DNA of 64,000 nucleotides from Ciona intestinalis (taxonomy: Eukaryota; Chordata; Ascidiacea; Phlebobranchia; Cionidae): assembly GCF_000224145.3 (NCBI RefSeq), contig NW_004190863.1:124287-188286 (forward strand). Reading direction: 5' to 3'. Under the pieces are notes generated by a model, which was not told where the DNA came from, did not search any database, and was given only the letters and a program-made list of their open reading frames with translations. Position 1 is the first letter of the stretch. The number at the start of each line of letters is the position of its first letter. The position numbers and the translations under genes were made by a program. Positions 1 to 12,400 of the stretch are shown in pieces.

Positions 1-447
1 ACAGCATAGAATTTAACAGCACCAGTATAAGGTTGCTGGATCGAAATTTTTGAACTAGAAATGTACCACAATATTTTGCATGGTATCTTTAGATTTTAAA
101 TGAAACGGTAAATGAATTCATTATTAAAAGTTTAGGCAAAACAGTATGACAAAAGCGAAATGGGAATATTCTATTGATTTGGTCTGTAAGAAAAACGCAC
201 AACGCTAAAGGCAAATAAATCCTACATATATAAAGAACTACCAAAAAAAGCGTGTTCGTTACACTTCAAAACAACGGAAATTCGAAAATTTACAGAAGAG
301 CAACTTTTTTCCAAATCTTCTTGAAACGGCTGAAAAAAGACAAATACGTGCCCAATGACCTACTGCAATTGGATTGATGTTTCAGTAATAAACATTTGTG
401 CAAGAAATTTGGGAAATTAACTAAGATGTGTATGGAGGAATGCTGCA
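1..447. other. 3' flank of UGGT, no gene seen
   Basis: This is AT-rich sequence beyond the last UGGT exon and probably holds its 3' UTR. I see no clear coding exon, repeat or canonical poly(A) signal on the minus strand. Confidence 0.4.
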
Positions 448-467
448 TCATAACTCCTCATGTTTAC
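448..467 (-). CDS. UGGT1: UGGT terminal micro-exon encoding the ER-retrieval tail
   Basis: A 20-nt last exon preceded by ...AATCTGCAG. It completes a Gly codon and reads K-H-E-E-L-stop. The upstream exon (952-784) ends in phase 1 at a good donor (TTAG|GTAG). Reading through that donor instead gives SLEYYK-stop, with no retrieval signal. HEEL is a KDEL-like tail, and the phase fit plus a family-typical ending (human REEL) support the call. Confidence 0.75.
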
Positions 468-3400
468 CTGCAGATTTGTCTGTATAGAAAAGAGAATGAG
501 ATTAATTAGAAATTAAGTATTGTTTCAATAATATAATAGGGCGGGGAAGATGGGACACCTTTCCGTTCTATTGTCTTGTTCACTTTTGTAGTAAACAAAA
601 AATTCAAAGAATTATAAAACCGTAATCTTACTGCTACTGTTTAAAACACGATCAGGATATTTGGATATTATGTGCTAAAGGTGTACCATCTTACCCCACA
701 GTACTATATGATCTTTGTTAACAGTCGTAATCAAATAAAACAGTTATAATACCAATGCATTCATTTATAATATTCCAGGCTACCTAATGTTGATGCAAAA
801 CCTGTTTCTTTATCTTTTGACTTTGAACTTTGGTTTCCCTCTGGGGAAAATTTCGATTGTAAAGTTTTAATTTCTTCGTCATAGTCCGGCCATTCCTTCA
901 CCAGTCTTACAGCTGCTTCTAGTTTCGGTTCTTTTGTAAGTGGGTTGTTGCACTGTAAGAAAAAAATTAGTAATGAAATATGTTCGAGTGTAAGAGATCT
1001 TAACAATTGTTTTTTTTTGTATTTTTTTATGTTTTTTAATATAATAATAAAGTAAAAATCTGGTCAAATCCTTGGTCCCTAGGGACCTCACCTATAAAAC
1101 ATTTTTTTACCAGAAAAGTCAATTGTTAAATCATATAGTGTAGCTAGTATGCAAGAAACTGAGCATGTTTCAATAGAAATCACATTAACTTACAAGATCA
1201 ATCGTTTTCGCTCGACTTAATGAATCATCACTACACCAGGTGGAGCACCAGAGCCATTCTTGTGGAAGAGATTTGATTCCAACCTAAAATTTTAAAAATC
1301 AATGAATGTAACGAATTTCTCCTTGCATAGTGGGGCAGTGAGAGTCATTATAACACAAGTGTTCTGTTTCATACACCTCGTGCCAGCTTACAAGTTACCA
1401 CGTATGTCACAGTGTGTTGATTGTTTTTTCCGCACAAACAGAGTACCTTGATATATGATCATGTAAAAAATTACTTTAAAGTCGGACTAACTTTTAATTA
1501 CTATTAATTTAAACATGAACAGAAACAAGTTTTAATACAAAATCTCAGGACTCAATACAAACTAGTACAAAATAATGAATACAAAATTTTCTTGGGAATT
1601 TTTGTATTCATTATTCAGAAACAGAAATAACTTCTCAATAAAAAATTCCTGTTGTAAAAAGTTTGTTAACTAATTTCATTTTCACCTGGTGTATCATGTT
1701 GTTTGGAAGATCCTGGTCAAGGTTGGCGAGAGAATTGGGGTCCTGGGAAAGTCCCTGATACTGACCCCTGAGTCGGTCACCCGCGGCAATTTGACGGAAC
1801 TTCTTCAAGTCCACCACGTATATCGCACTAGATGGCAGTGTTTTAATTATTTCTTGATTTTAGGGGAGTAGGTAAAATTTATAAAGAAAACTTTTTGCAT
1901 ACATGCTAGGTTGCTTGGTGGAATTTAGATTACCTAACTTTATATTATTTTGATATATAATACATATTATAGCAAAATTTGCATGTGTTTAGTGTTAGCT
2001 ATGCAAATGCTTATTTATGCTTACAGTGTTCGATACAAGAACTCTTAAAAATAAATTTATCATACATTGCAACTATATAAACAAACAAATAAATATGTAA
2101 GTAATCTTGTCAATTATCCATGTTAAAACATAAATTCACAAAAAAAAACACTGAAAGAAACAAGAAATAAGCAACATTTATGTTGTTATAACATTTTTTA
2201 AAGTAGCTTTTTAAATTTTTTTTCCGAAATTTTTTTGAGTTTTTTTCTTAGAGTTTTTGTGTAAAATGGGAAATTACCTGATGTGATACTTCCTCCCAGC
2301 GAGATGTTGGGCCCAATAACCACCTTTCCAAAATCGAAAACCGTCCATTTCTGTTCGATCGCTACAGAATGGCGTGTAACCGTACGGGTTGCCTTCTAAA
2401 TCAAGGTCTCGTAACTCCTGGATATACAAACATAGGAATATAAAGATAGGAATATATACATAGAAATATATACATGAAAATAAGAAAGAATATATAAAAA
2501 TAAATACATAAGTATATATTTGATTTATAGTGGATGTACTAGTTACAATACTAGCTAACAAACTCCTAGAACATTAAAATATATACACGAGAATAAATAG
2601 GAATATATAAAAATGAGTTTATAACTATATATGAGACAATAAGAGTATATACATAAGAATAAAAAAAGAAAGTATAATTGTGTATAAGAGCATGGACAAA
2701 AGAGTATATAAGAATATGAATGAAAGAAAGAATAAGAATGCATGAATGGCATTTTAAACAACGGTCTATGGGAGTTGTGGGGATACGGTTTTGTAATCCT
2801 TTGAATGTTCTTTGTTTACTACCAAATGGATTGAGAAAATGGCATGGAAAGTTGTCCCATTTTCCGAAAAATTGAAAAAATACGTTAATGGCATACCAGA
2901 TGAGCCGTTGAATGACTAAGCATAATGTATCTATTAATATAATAATATTGCATGATCAAATCACCATTATTTTTCACATTACGACAAATTATTACCTTCA
3001 GATTTGCTCGAACTATTTGATCAGCATCAACAAAAATTATTTTTTCTACATTCAGTGGAAAAAGTACGTCAAGGAAAAGAATCTTGTATCTGTGAATTGT
3101 TATGTATTACAAATTTAAAGTAATACTTTAATAATACAAGTTGAATTGTATGCCCTAAGTCCTAAGGCCAATACAAAAGTGAGTGTTTGTAGGGCAAATA
3201 TTTATTGAGTTAATATTAAAATAGAGTATTTGCCAAAGGTGTATATTGTATACATATGGGGATTTATTTGCTGGACAAACTTCTAATAGTGGTTTCAATG
3301 CTCAAACAAACTGCACAAACATAAAACAAACTTGTATAGAATGACGTCCAACTTTTAAATCAAAAATTTTTTGATTTTTCAAAATTCAAATTTTTTTATC

Positions 3401-6400
3401 AGTTTGCAGCAATTTTTTTGGATAGTTTAAAACTCAACCCAAATGTCTAGCAAATAATTTCCATGCTAGCTTAACCTACCCCTGTACTTTTTTCAGTTAA
3501 ATAAGTTTTGTAACGTTTTTTGGAAGGAATATCATGCCCAAGACAATTTAATATGCTTTTTTTTAATTAAATCAGCATTTAGTACAGCGGAACTTTATCT
3601 AAAGTAGCAAATACGCTGCTTAATAATGCCAAGGTGAACTTCTTGGGCTACAACCAGGTTTATTGCCACGTTTTATAATACAATAGCAACACAGTCAAAA
3701 AACCAATGAAAAACGTTTATTTAAATTATTACAAAAACTTCCACCTACCCCCACATAGTTCTTTGTTTCTCGGTTTGTTGTCGTAACCATCTGGGCCACT
3801 TATATTGAACAAGTTCGTATTCGAAACCATATTCTTCTGCCATGTGTGGAATAAAGTCCTAAAAGTACAAACATTTTTTTTTTCAATGAATTGTTACAAA
3901 AAAATGACAGAAGAGTTCCGTTAAATTGATAATTGCAATAAAGCAGCTAAAAATGTAGTTTCAATGGTTATATAGTAGGGTGGAGTAAAATTGGACACCT
4001 TTTGCACATAATATCCAAATATCTTGATTGTGTTTTAAACAATTAACAACGGTCTATTGAAGCCATGAAAATATGGTTTTATGATTCTTTGTTTTCTACC
4101 AAATAGGACAAGAAAATAGAACGAAAAGTTGTCCTATCCCCCTCCACCATACTATATTAAAAGTTAATTTTTTCAATAAAATAAAATAAGCGTTTTCCAC
4201 CTTAAACTGTGGGGAGAGATAATTTTTCAGCACCCAGAACTTGACATTAGATGTTGTGTGTCTCATCACGCTCAACATCATAATCCTCATCAATCGCTCG
4301 TAAAGATGTCCGGATGCGAGAGAGAAGACATTGATGACATCGGAGCTGTTGCTCGCTCCTTCCTCCCACTCTTTGCTCTCACTCTCTCCTCCTCCTCCTC
4401 CCAAAGAGCTGAAATAACTTTAAGATGACAAACGAGGTATAAACATAGTGTGTGTGTGGAATTTAGTAATAACACCGTTACCCACACCAACACACACAGT
4501 GCCTCAGCCAGGGGGTTCTAGCAGCCCCCTTTCCCCTTGAAAAAAAAACAAAAAATATTTTAATGGTTGTAACACCTGTGTTATAACAACTAAACAGTGT
4601 TAAATGACTGTCATCGCCCCGCCACGCAAGGATAATTAAGTTACATACATGATAACTTGTAATCAAGCATGAGTGTGCCCAAACACCAATGTTATAATGA
4701 CTGTCATTGCCCCACCCTGCAGGATTATTAAGTTGCACCCATGGTAACTTATAAGTGGGCACAAAGTCAAAGTGTATAAAACAAACACTGTCGTTGCCCC
4801 ACCATGCGTGGATAAATAAGTTGAATACGTGGTAACTTGTAAGCGGGCATGAGGCGTGCCCAAACACCCATGTTATAACAACTACCATTAGCCCACAATG
4901 CCAGAATTAATAAGTTGCATCCATGGTAACTTGTATGTGGGCACAAAATGTACGTAACAACAACTACTGTTACCCCACCATGCGAGGGTAAATAAATTAA
5001 ATACACAATGTGTGCCAAAACACTTAAGTTATATCAACTGTCATTAGGCCCACAATACGAAGATAAATAAGTTGCATCCATGGAAACTTGTAATAGGGCA
5101 CAAAATGTTACACCGCCAAGCAAGGATAAAAACCGCCAAGCAAGGATAAAAAGGATCCATACCAGATGTGTGCCAAAACATTTATGTTACATCGACTGTC
5201 ATTGCCCCACCATGCGAAGATAAATAAGTTCCATACAAGCTACCCACCTCTTTATAGAGTTCCATATTCCACCCCCTCCTCCTTCTTCTTTCTTCCCCTC
5301 ACTTTCATCATCCTCCAGCAAGGAAGAATCCGATTTATCACTCTTCTTGCTTACCTGGGGTTATGGACAGATAATTAAAATATAAATAAGGTGTATTTGT
5401 AATTGTCGTTGTACTGCCACACGAGGATAATAAGCTAGGAACTGGTGCGGCAAAATTGTAACAGACAAATATCAAAATAGATATATTTGGCACGATCAAT
5501 TTCTTATTCAAATGGAAACCTGCTACTAATGTTTGTTTTTTACAGAAAGTAAATTACATTTATTTATTCATACCCACATATAAATAGTTTGGGTGCTGGG
5601 GTAAAACGGGCCAAATGTGGCTTAAATTCTAGAACCTTAAAAACCTCACCCATATGAAATATAACTTATCTATATTTACCTTCACAACAATAACTTTGCT
5701 CTTGAAACTATCCATAAGCACAATCACATCTCCAGTAGATGAATCCGTGTTTTCATGGCTGGGAAAGTTTAAATTTAAGAATAAATCACAAGAATTACAC
5801 ACATGAATATCCAAACAATTTGAAAAGCAAATATTTTTAAAAGTTAAAAACATTGTTTCAAAAAGTATGTTTTCCCTAAAATACCTGAATTTGTATGAAG
5901 GAAATTATAAATTTAAGTTTTAAATCACAAGAATTAAACACATAACCATCCAAACAACTTGAAAAAAACAATTAAAAAAACATTCGTTGTCATAAAACCA
6001 TAGGTTTCTCCAAAACACCTAAATTTAAAACGGAAATTTTAAATTTAGGTTTGACTAACAAGAATTACACTCATAAACATACAAAAAAAATTATGTTTAT
6101 AAAAAATGTGTGGGTTTTCTCCAAAATACAACAATTTGTAAAAAATCTATATTTTTTTACAACTTCAAATTTGTTGAAAATTCAAGCAAAATCAGCCTTA
6201 CCTCACTATATCATATATATCACTGGACTTTCCATGTCTAAGGTTCAGATACCATACACCAGGTGATGCTTTGAGTTGGAAGTAACCAAGGTTAGCCATA
6301 ACAATCGTGTCAACAGTAACTTTGTCCTTTGTTGCACCAAGTGTGAACTGTAGCCCTCGAGGTGGTTGGCCTAAAATAAACAAAGAACAGAACTGTTGCT

Positions 6401-9400
6401 AGTTTTGTAAATGAGATCGTCGGGCGTATTTTTACCGCTGTTTTAATTTTCTATTTTAACCGTGCGCCGTGGCAAAGTGGTTAGCGTGCCTGCGTCTAAC
6501 CCAGAGGTAGTGGGTTCAAGGCTCGTCGCTGCTACCATTGTGGGCGTTTATGTGTCCTTGGGCAAGACACATAACAGCAATTGCTCCAACCCAGTGGTCT
6601 CTAATGGCAGCAACAGTAAACATATTAGTATTACTTGTAGGAGAAACAGTAGTGGATATGATCCTCATGTCAACCTTCTGACGAGAAATTATAGTTTTAC
6701 TTCCCCTACTAGGTATAAGCCTTGCCAAATGGCAGAGAAAATATTGGAATAACACTTACATTACTATGTTGGAGAAGTTTACCTTGCAAAAACTTAAAGC
6801 TACCAAGAGCAAATTATATATAATATTTGTAGCAGCTCATTCAGGTATAACAGCAGCATGTAATAATCAAACCAACACTTTAAAACCTAAAGCAAAACCA
6901 CACAAAAGAAGCCTCTTTTAAAACCTCAGCTATTTAGAGAAGATTACAGTACTTGTAAAATAACTGTTTCATAGACTAACATGTACATACAATACCCAAC
7001 ACTTTAAAACATAAAGGAAAATCTGACATAAAATTATTATAGCAAAACATACCTGTAGTAACATCTCTTGCATGCCCTTCCAGCACCAGGTACTCAAGCT
7101 CATAATCGGCTGAAACCAGTTTATTCCGGATCTCACTAAGTTTGATATTATCAAGGTCATGAACTGCTGATACAGCTTCAACCATCCAGCCTTCAGGAGG
7201 GTGCATGGTCAGAGTGAGAAGGGACTTGTTGGGCATATCGCTGAACTTTGCTAAGGGACCATCTGACAGTTTGTTGTCCACCTTGAAACAATTTTTATCA
7301 TAAAATAGTTTTAGAATAAATATAACATTTTTTTAATATAAAAATATTTTTGTCACAAATTTTTTTTTTAATATAAAATTGTTTTTGGCACAAAAGTTTT
7401 GTTCCATCTGACAGTTAGTCCAACTTTATAAAAAAAAGAAGCAAAAACTTAAAAGCTGCAATTAGTCAAGATTAAGTGAAACTTCCCTTTGAGCAAAAAG
7501 AAATTAAAAAGATCAAAAAAGTAACTAGTTACTAGTAAAACCGAAAACAGGTAAAACCTATCGAAATAGGTTGATGCTAATATATAGATTTTACCGAATA
7601 TAAATTTGACTTATAATTTGAATTAATAACTAAACCTCATATTGACAAACTGTGAGATCAATCGACAAATATAATTTAAAAGTATTTGAATTTTTGATTG
7701 ATTTTCAATAAAAAGTAAATTAAGTCTCAAACCTTGAATGAAAGCTCTGGTTCTAAAACGAAACGGTAAAACCTTTTAACTGGAAGATCCGATAATTTTT
7801 CCTTGCAGTTCATGTAGATTTTTACATTTGCGTCGAGTACTTCTCGCAAAACCTAAGAAATATTACATATTTAAAAAGAAATACAGGATTGTAGTGAATT
7901 TTCCCAACAGCCCAACCAGTGGTAAATTGTGTGTAACTAACACCAACACAAAGTGTCGCTAGAGAGCTATATATGACACTCAGTCAGTGACAACTTGCAG
8001 AAGAGACATGAATTTTATGCTTTTTGTATTTTGTTCTATGTGGCATTGACAGTTGTTATAACATGGGTGTTCTGTTTCATAAACCCCATGTCCGCTTACG
8101 AGTTACCACGTATGTAACTTTGTGGTTAATTACTTTTAGGATGTTTTTTATATTTTTCTAATCTATGTTTGGCTGACACTTACCACATATGTAACTTTGT
8201 GGGTGATTATTTTTGGGATGTTTTTTATATTTTCTTATGTTTGGCTGACATTTTTTTCAACCGCTTATTGACCAGTAATTATTTTTACCTCAATAACAGG
8301 AATAATTTGTTGCGCAATATTACTCGCTGGGTCAAGCACGGCTAATATGTCGTATGATGATCTTTCCGGGTCACTGCTTGGCAGGTCAACGACACTGTGT
8401 TCGGCAAACGGGGGTGAAAGGTCACGACGTTCGGCCTCGACCTTTGGTTGTGAGGAAAGGTGAGAGGTCAACTTCATTATGATGTCACTTTCTGTGAATT
8501 AGAAAAAAAGATTTAGTTTTAATTATTTAAACCGGTAGAAACGTGTGGCCTAAGGGAAAAAGAACAACTTTTCATTCTACTTTCTCGTCCCATTTGTTTG
8601 TAACTTTGTATACAATGAACATTCAAAGAATTTTAGACTATTGTTATTTGTTTAAAACACAATCAGAAGATTTGGATATTATGTGCTAAAGGTGCCCCTC
8701 TTTCCCCACCCTACTATATTATGGATTTGACTAAACTTTAAAACTATTAAAATACATTATGGTTCAGAACCTAAATCATAATACTAGTTTTCAGTTATAT
8801 TTATTCTTTTTTAACTTTAAGACTAAACTTTGTAAATATTAAAGTTATGGTTTAGAGTAAATAATAAAGTTGCGTATAGGAAGATATGAACAGTACATTA
8901 CGCAATATTAAAATTTTTCCCCCGTGATAAACAATGATTCACAGGAGTGAGTCATAACCTGTTTCCTGTAAAACAATCTAAACGCTGAGAAAAAAGAGAA
9001 TAAAGAGAGAGAGAAAGGGAGAGAGAGGAAGAAAAAATTTAAGCAAAAAACATCAGAAAAAGGAAGCTTGTCAAAGAAGAGAAGAAAGAAAGAATTGAAA
9101 AAATACAGAAAAGGGAACTTGACAAAAAAAGAGAAAAAAAAGAAAGAATGAAACCAACGTGCCGGTAATATAGAAAAAAAGTAAATTGTGTTTACTTTCC
9201 GGCGGCGTGAGTTGAAGCTGCATTGACTTGACGACTTCCTGTATTTTCTCACCAGAGCTTGAATACATGAGGATTTCTATGAGAAGGAAGTCGTCGGCCA
9301 CAAAAACCTCGTTTTGATCGAGCGGTCCGATCAACTGAATAAAAATAAACCGATTAATCAAAGTTGAAATTAAAATAGAACAGTACCTGAGATTTAATTT

Positions 9401-12400
9401 GGGCTGAAGTTGTAAATGCATATTTGTAACTTGTTTGGGTATGAATAGTCTGTTGTAAAAATACACTAAAACCTGTTTTAAAGTACATGAATATAATACT
9501 GTGATTTACAAACATTATATAATAGTAATCTTTTATGGGGGGAAGTAATAAAAATAAGTGCAAAAATCCTTTAAAACGTTGTAATAATGCTTTAAATAGT
9601 TATCGTAATCCACTTAATAAATGTAGTAATACACAATGAGTGTGGTGATTGTTTAAAAAGGGAAAGTAATACTTATTTGAGTAAAGTAAAGTGTGGCAAT
9701 ACAAAACAAGTTTAATAATCCATCAAATAAGTATGGTAATATAAAACGAGCGTAAAAATCCTGTAAGTATGTGGTAATACAAAATAGAGTAGAAAAGTTT
9801 TAAATAAGTATAGTAATACAAAATAAAATTAGCAAACTTTAAAATACATGTAGTAATTCTTTCAATAAGTGTGGTAATATAAAACAAGTGTTGTGATCGT
9901 AGAAAATAAACCTAGTAACTACCTTTCCATTTGCAAGAACAGCGTTTTGTCCCGGCTCCAAATTCAGCACTGTGGTTGACCAGTCTGAGTGGGCAGTAAT
10001 GTGGGCAAGGCTGACCTTGGGGTCAGAGGTCATGGCCTTTTCAAACGCACTTTCAGCCATACCACCAACATAAAACTCGGATAAAGAATCACTGGAGGCA
10101 ATTTTCGCAGCATTTTCAGGCTTCAACTAAAAATAATATATATAAGTGAATTAAAAAAAATTAATTGAAATTGAAAAAAATTTATACAAGTTGACTTTAA
10201 AAAAATGGATTTAAATAAAAATTGAATTAAAATTGAGATTCTGGCCTAAATCTCTGGTATCATGGTAGGTCACACTGTAGGACCGCACCCGCATGGTAGA
10301 AGGGATAGAGAACAGACACTTAAGTTAAAACAAAACTCAAGAAGAAATGACAAAAAAATTAGTGACAAGTTAAAATGGTATGCTTACGACTATCATAGAC
10401 CTTTGTTAATTGTTTAAAATACCATCAGATGATATGGATAATATGTTTTAAAGGTGTCACGTTTTATCGCACAGTTTAGGATTGGCCTATGGCCTTGCAA
10501 TACAAAATGAAGCAGGAGACAATTCACACTTCGGCTTAAATTATGGCCAGGGAGAAATATTCTATTGGAGGAAACAATTAACTCTTTATTCTATTTCTAT
10601 ATTGTATCATGACCCCAATTCAAAGTGAGTCTGATAAACAGCAAACACTCTACCAGCTTTCAGCCAGATAAACAGCAAACACAGTATCAGCTTTAGGCCA
10701 GATAAACAGCAAACACCCTACCAGTTTTAAAATGAAGTTCCTTGCGTGGTTGTTCTGTTGTGTAAGTATTGCTGCTTCAACTGCCCGCATGTATTTGGAA
10801 GACGAAGTCAAATGATCCGTGTTCTTGGGGTTATGTATGATTGCCAATCTTGTGTTACTGCTCGTTTTCTAAAACAAAAGTTTAGAATGTATATTAAAAT
10901 AAATGTAGGCTGTAGGGTGTTTAGAACAGTGTTTTATGAATAAATCTATGGTGTTTAAAGAAGTGTTTTATAAGTGCTAATGTTTAAAACATGTTTCTCA
11001 TAAAGCGTTTTTTATTGCTTTTATAGTTTTAGTAGTGCACTGATACTTTAGAAATATAAATTTAAGGTGTACATAAAACAAGGTGCAATAAAATAATTGT
11101 TTAAATTCTGTTTAAAGTGAGAGAGGAAGTGCCTTTTTCTCCTAGCGGCCCCTACGTAATTTCCTTTTCCCGGCCAAACCAACGCATAATAAGCAAAGGG
11201 AAGTGAGAATCTCACGTCACACAGCGCGTTCTGACTGCATACAGAACTCACCACATGTTTAAGAGCACTGTAGACAAATGAACGACCAGCGCTCGTCTCC
11301 ACGTCGGCGATCACCCACATCGTGATTGGCCGAATATGCTTACTGCTGTCGGTCTTTGAAAGATACCTATGACATCATACAGGAAGCATTACGTTGGAAG
11401 GAAATGACACGTTTTATCATCAGTTCTAGCACGCCCAAACACCATGAAAAGCTAGATAACGACAAACAAGCAGAAACAGCATAACAATAATACTGATGAC
11501 TACAGTTTGGTTAAAATTTTCTTTGAAACTCGCAGGAAAAGAAAACTTTACATATCCATGACAACAGTAAATAAAAACAAAGTCAAAATACTGGAAACGT
11601 ACAATGTGCTGAGCTGTTCAGATATGGTTGCAGTTTTGTCAGAGTTGCTTAGCTTCGCAAACTGCTTGGGATTCAAGTATACACTCTCTGTAATGATGGT
11701 TAAATATAAATAAATGAATGAATTAAAATTTTGAAATAAATGAAAAATATAAATGACACTTATTTATTCGTATGTGCCAGGAAAACTGTAGAAGTTATAA
11801 CATAGGTGTCCTACTTTATATACTGTAGCCTTATATAAATTAAAACAATCACCAACAAAGTAACATACATGGTAACTCGTAAGCTGGCAAAAGGTGTATA
11901 AAACAGAACACAAGTGTTATAACGACTGGCTTTTTTCAACCATGCAAGGATAAAGTAAGTAACATTCATTCAAACATAATATATAACTTTGTGAGTGATT
12001 TATCTGTATGGTAGACAAGCTCAGTTTTATTTACCTATTGTGTTGTATGGTAGACAAGCCATAAATGACCACCTACTGTGTCTTGCCCAAGGACACATCT
12101 GTTCATAATGTATATCAGCATTGAGCTTCAACAGATTAAAGTCTTAACATTGCTCCATTATAAGAACAACACAATAGGTAGATAAAACTGACATATAGTA
12201 AAATACTGTAGGGTAAGATGGGGCACCTTTGGAACATAACAATAAAATATATTGATGATGTTTTAAACAATTAACAGTGGTCTATGGGAGCCGTGAAGAT
12301 ACGGTTTTATAATTCTATGAATGATCTTTATTCACTACCAAATGGTATCTAAAAATAGAATGAAAAGGTGTCCCATCGTACCCCATCTTCCCCTACCCTA

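Noticed and set aside
2274-2761. Open frames rich in Tyr, Ile and Phe
   Set aside because: Produced by the AT-rich minisatellite flanking a real UGGT exon.
4478-5018. Long minus-strand open frames in the 4.5-5.0 kb region
   Set aside because: They are translations of the SINE-tail tandem array.
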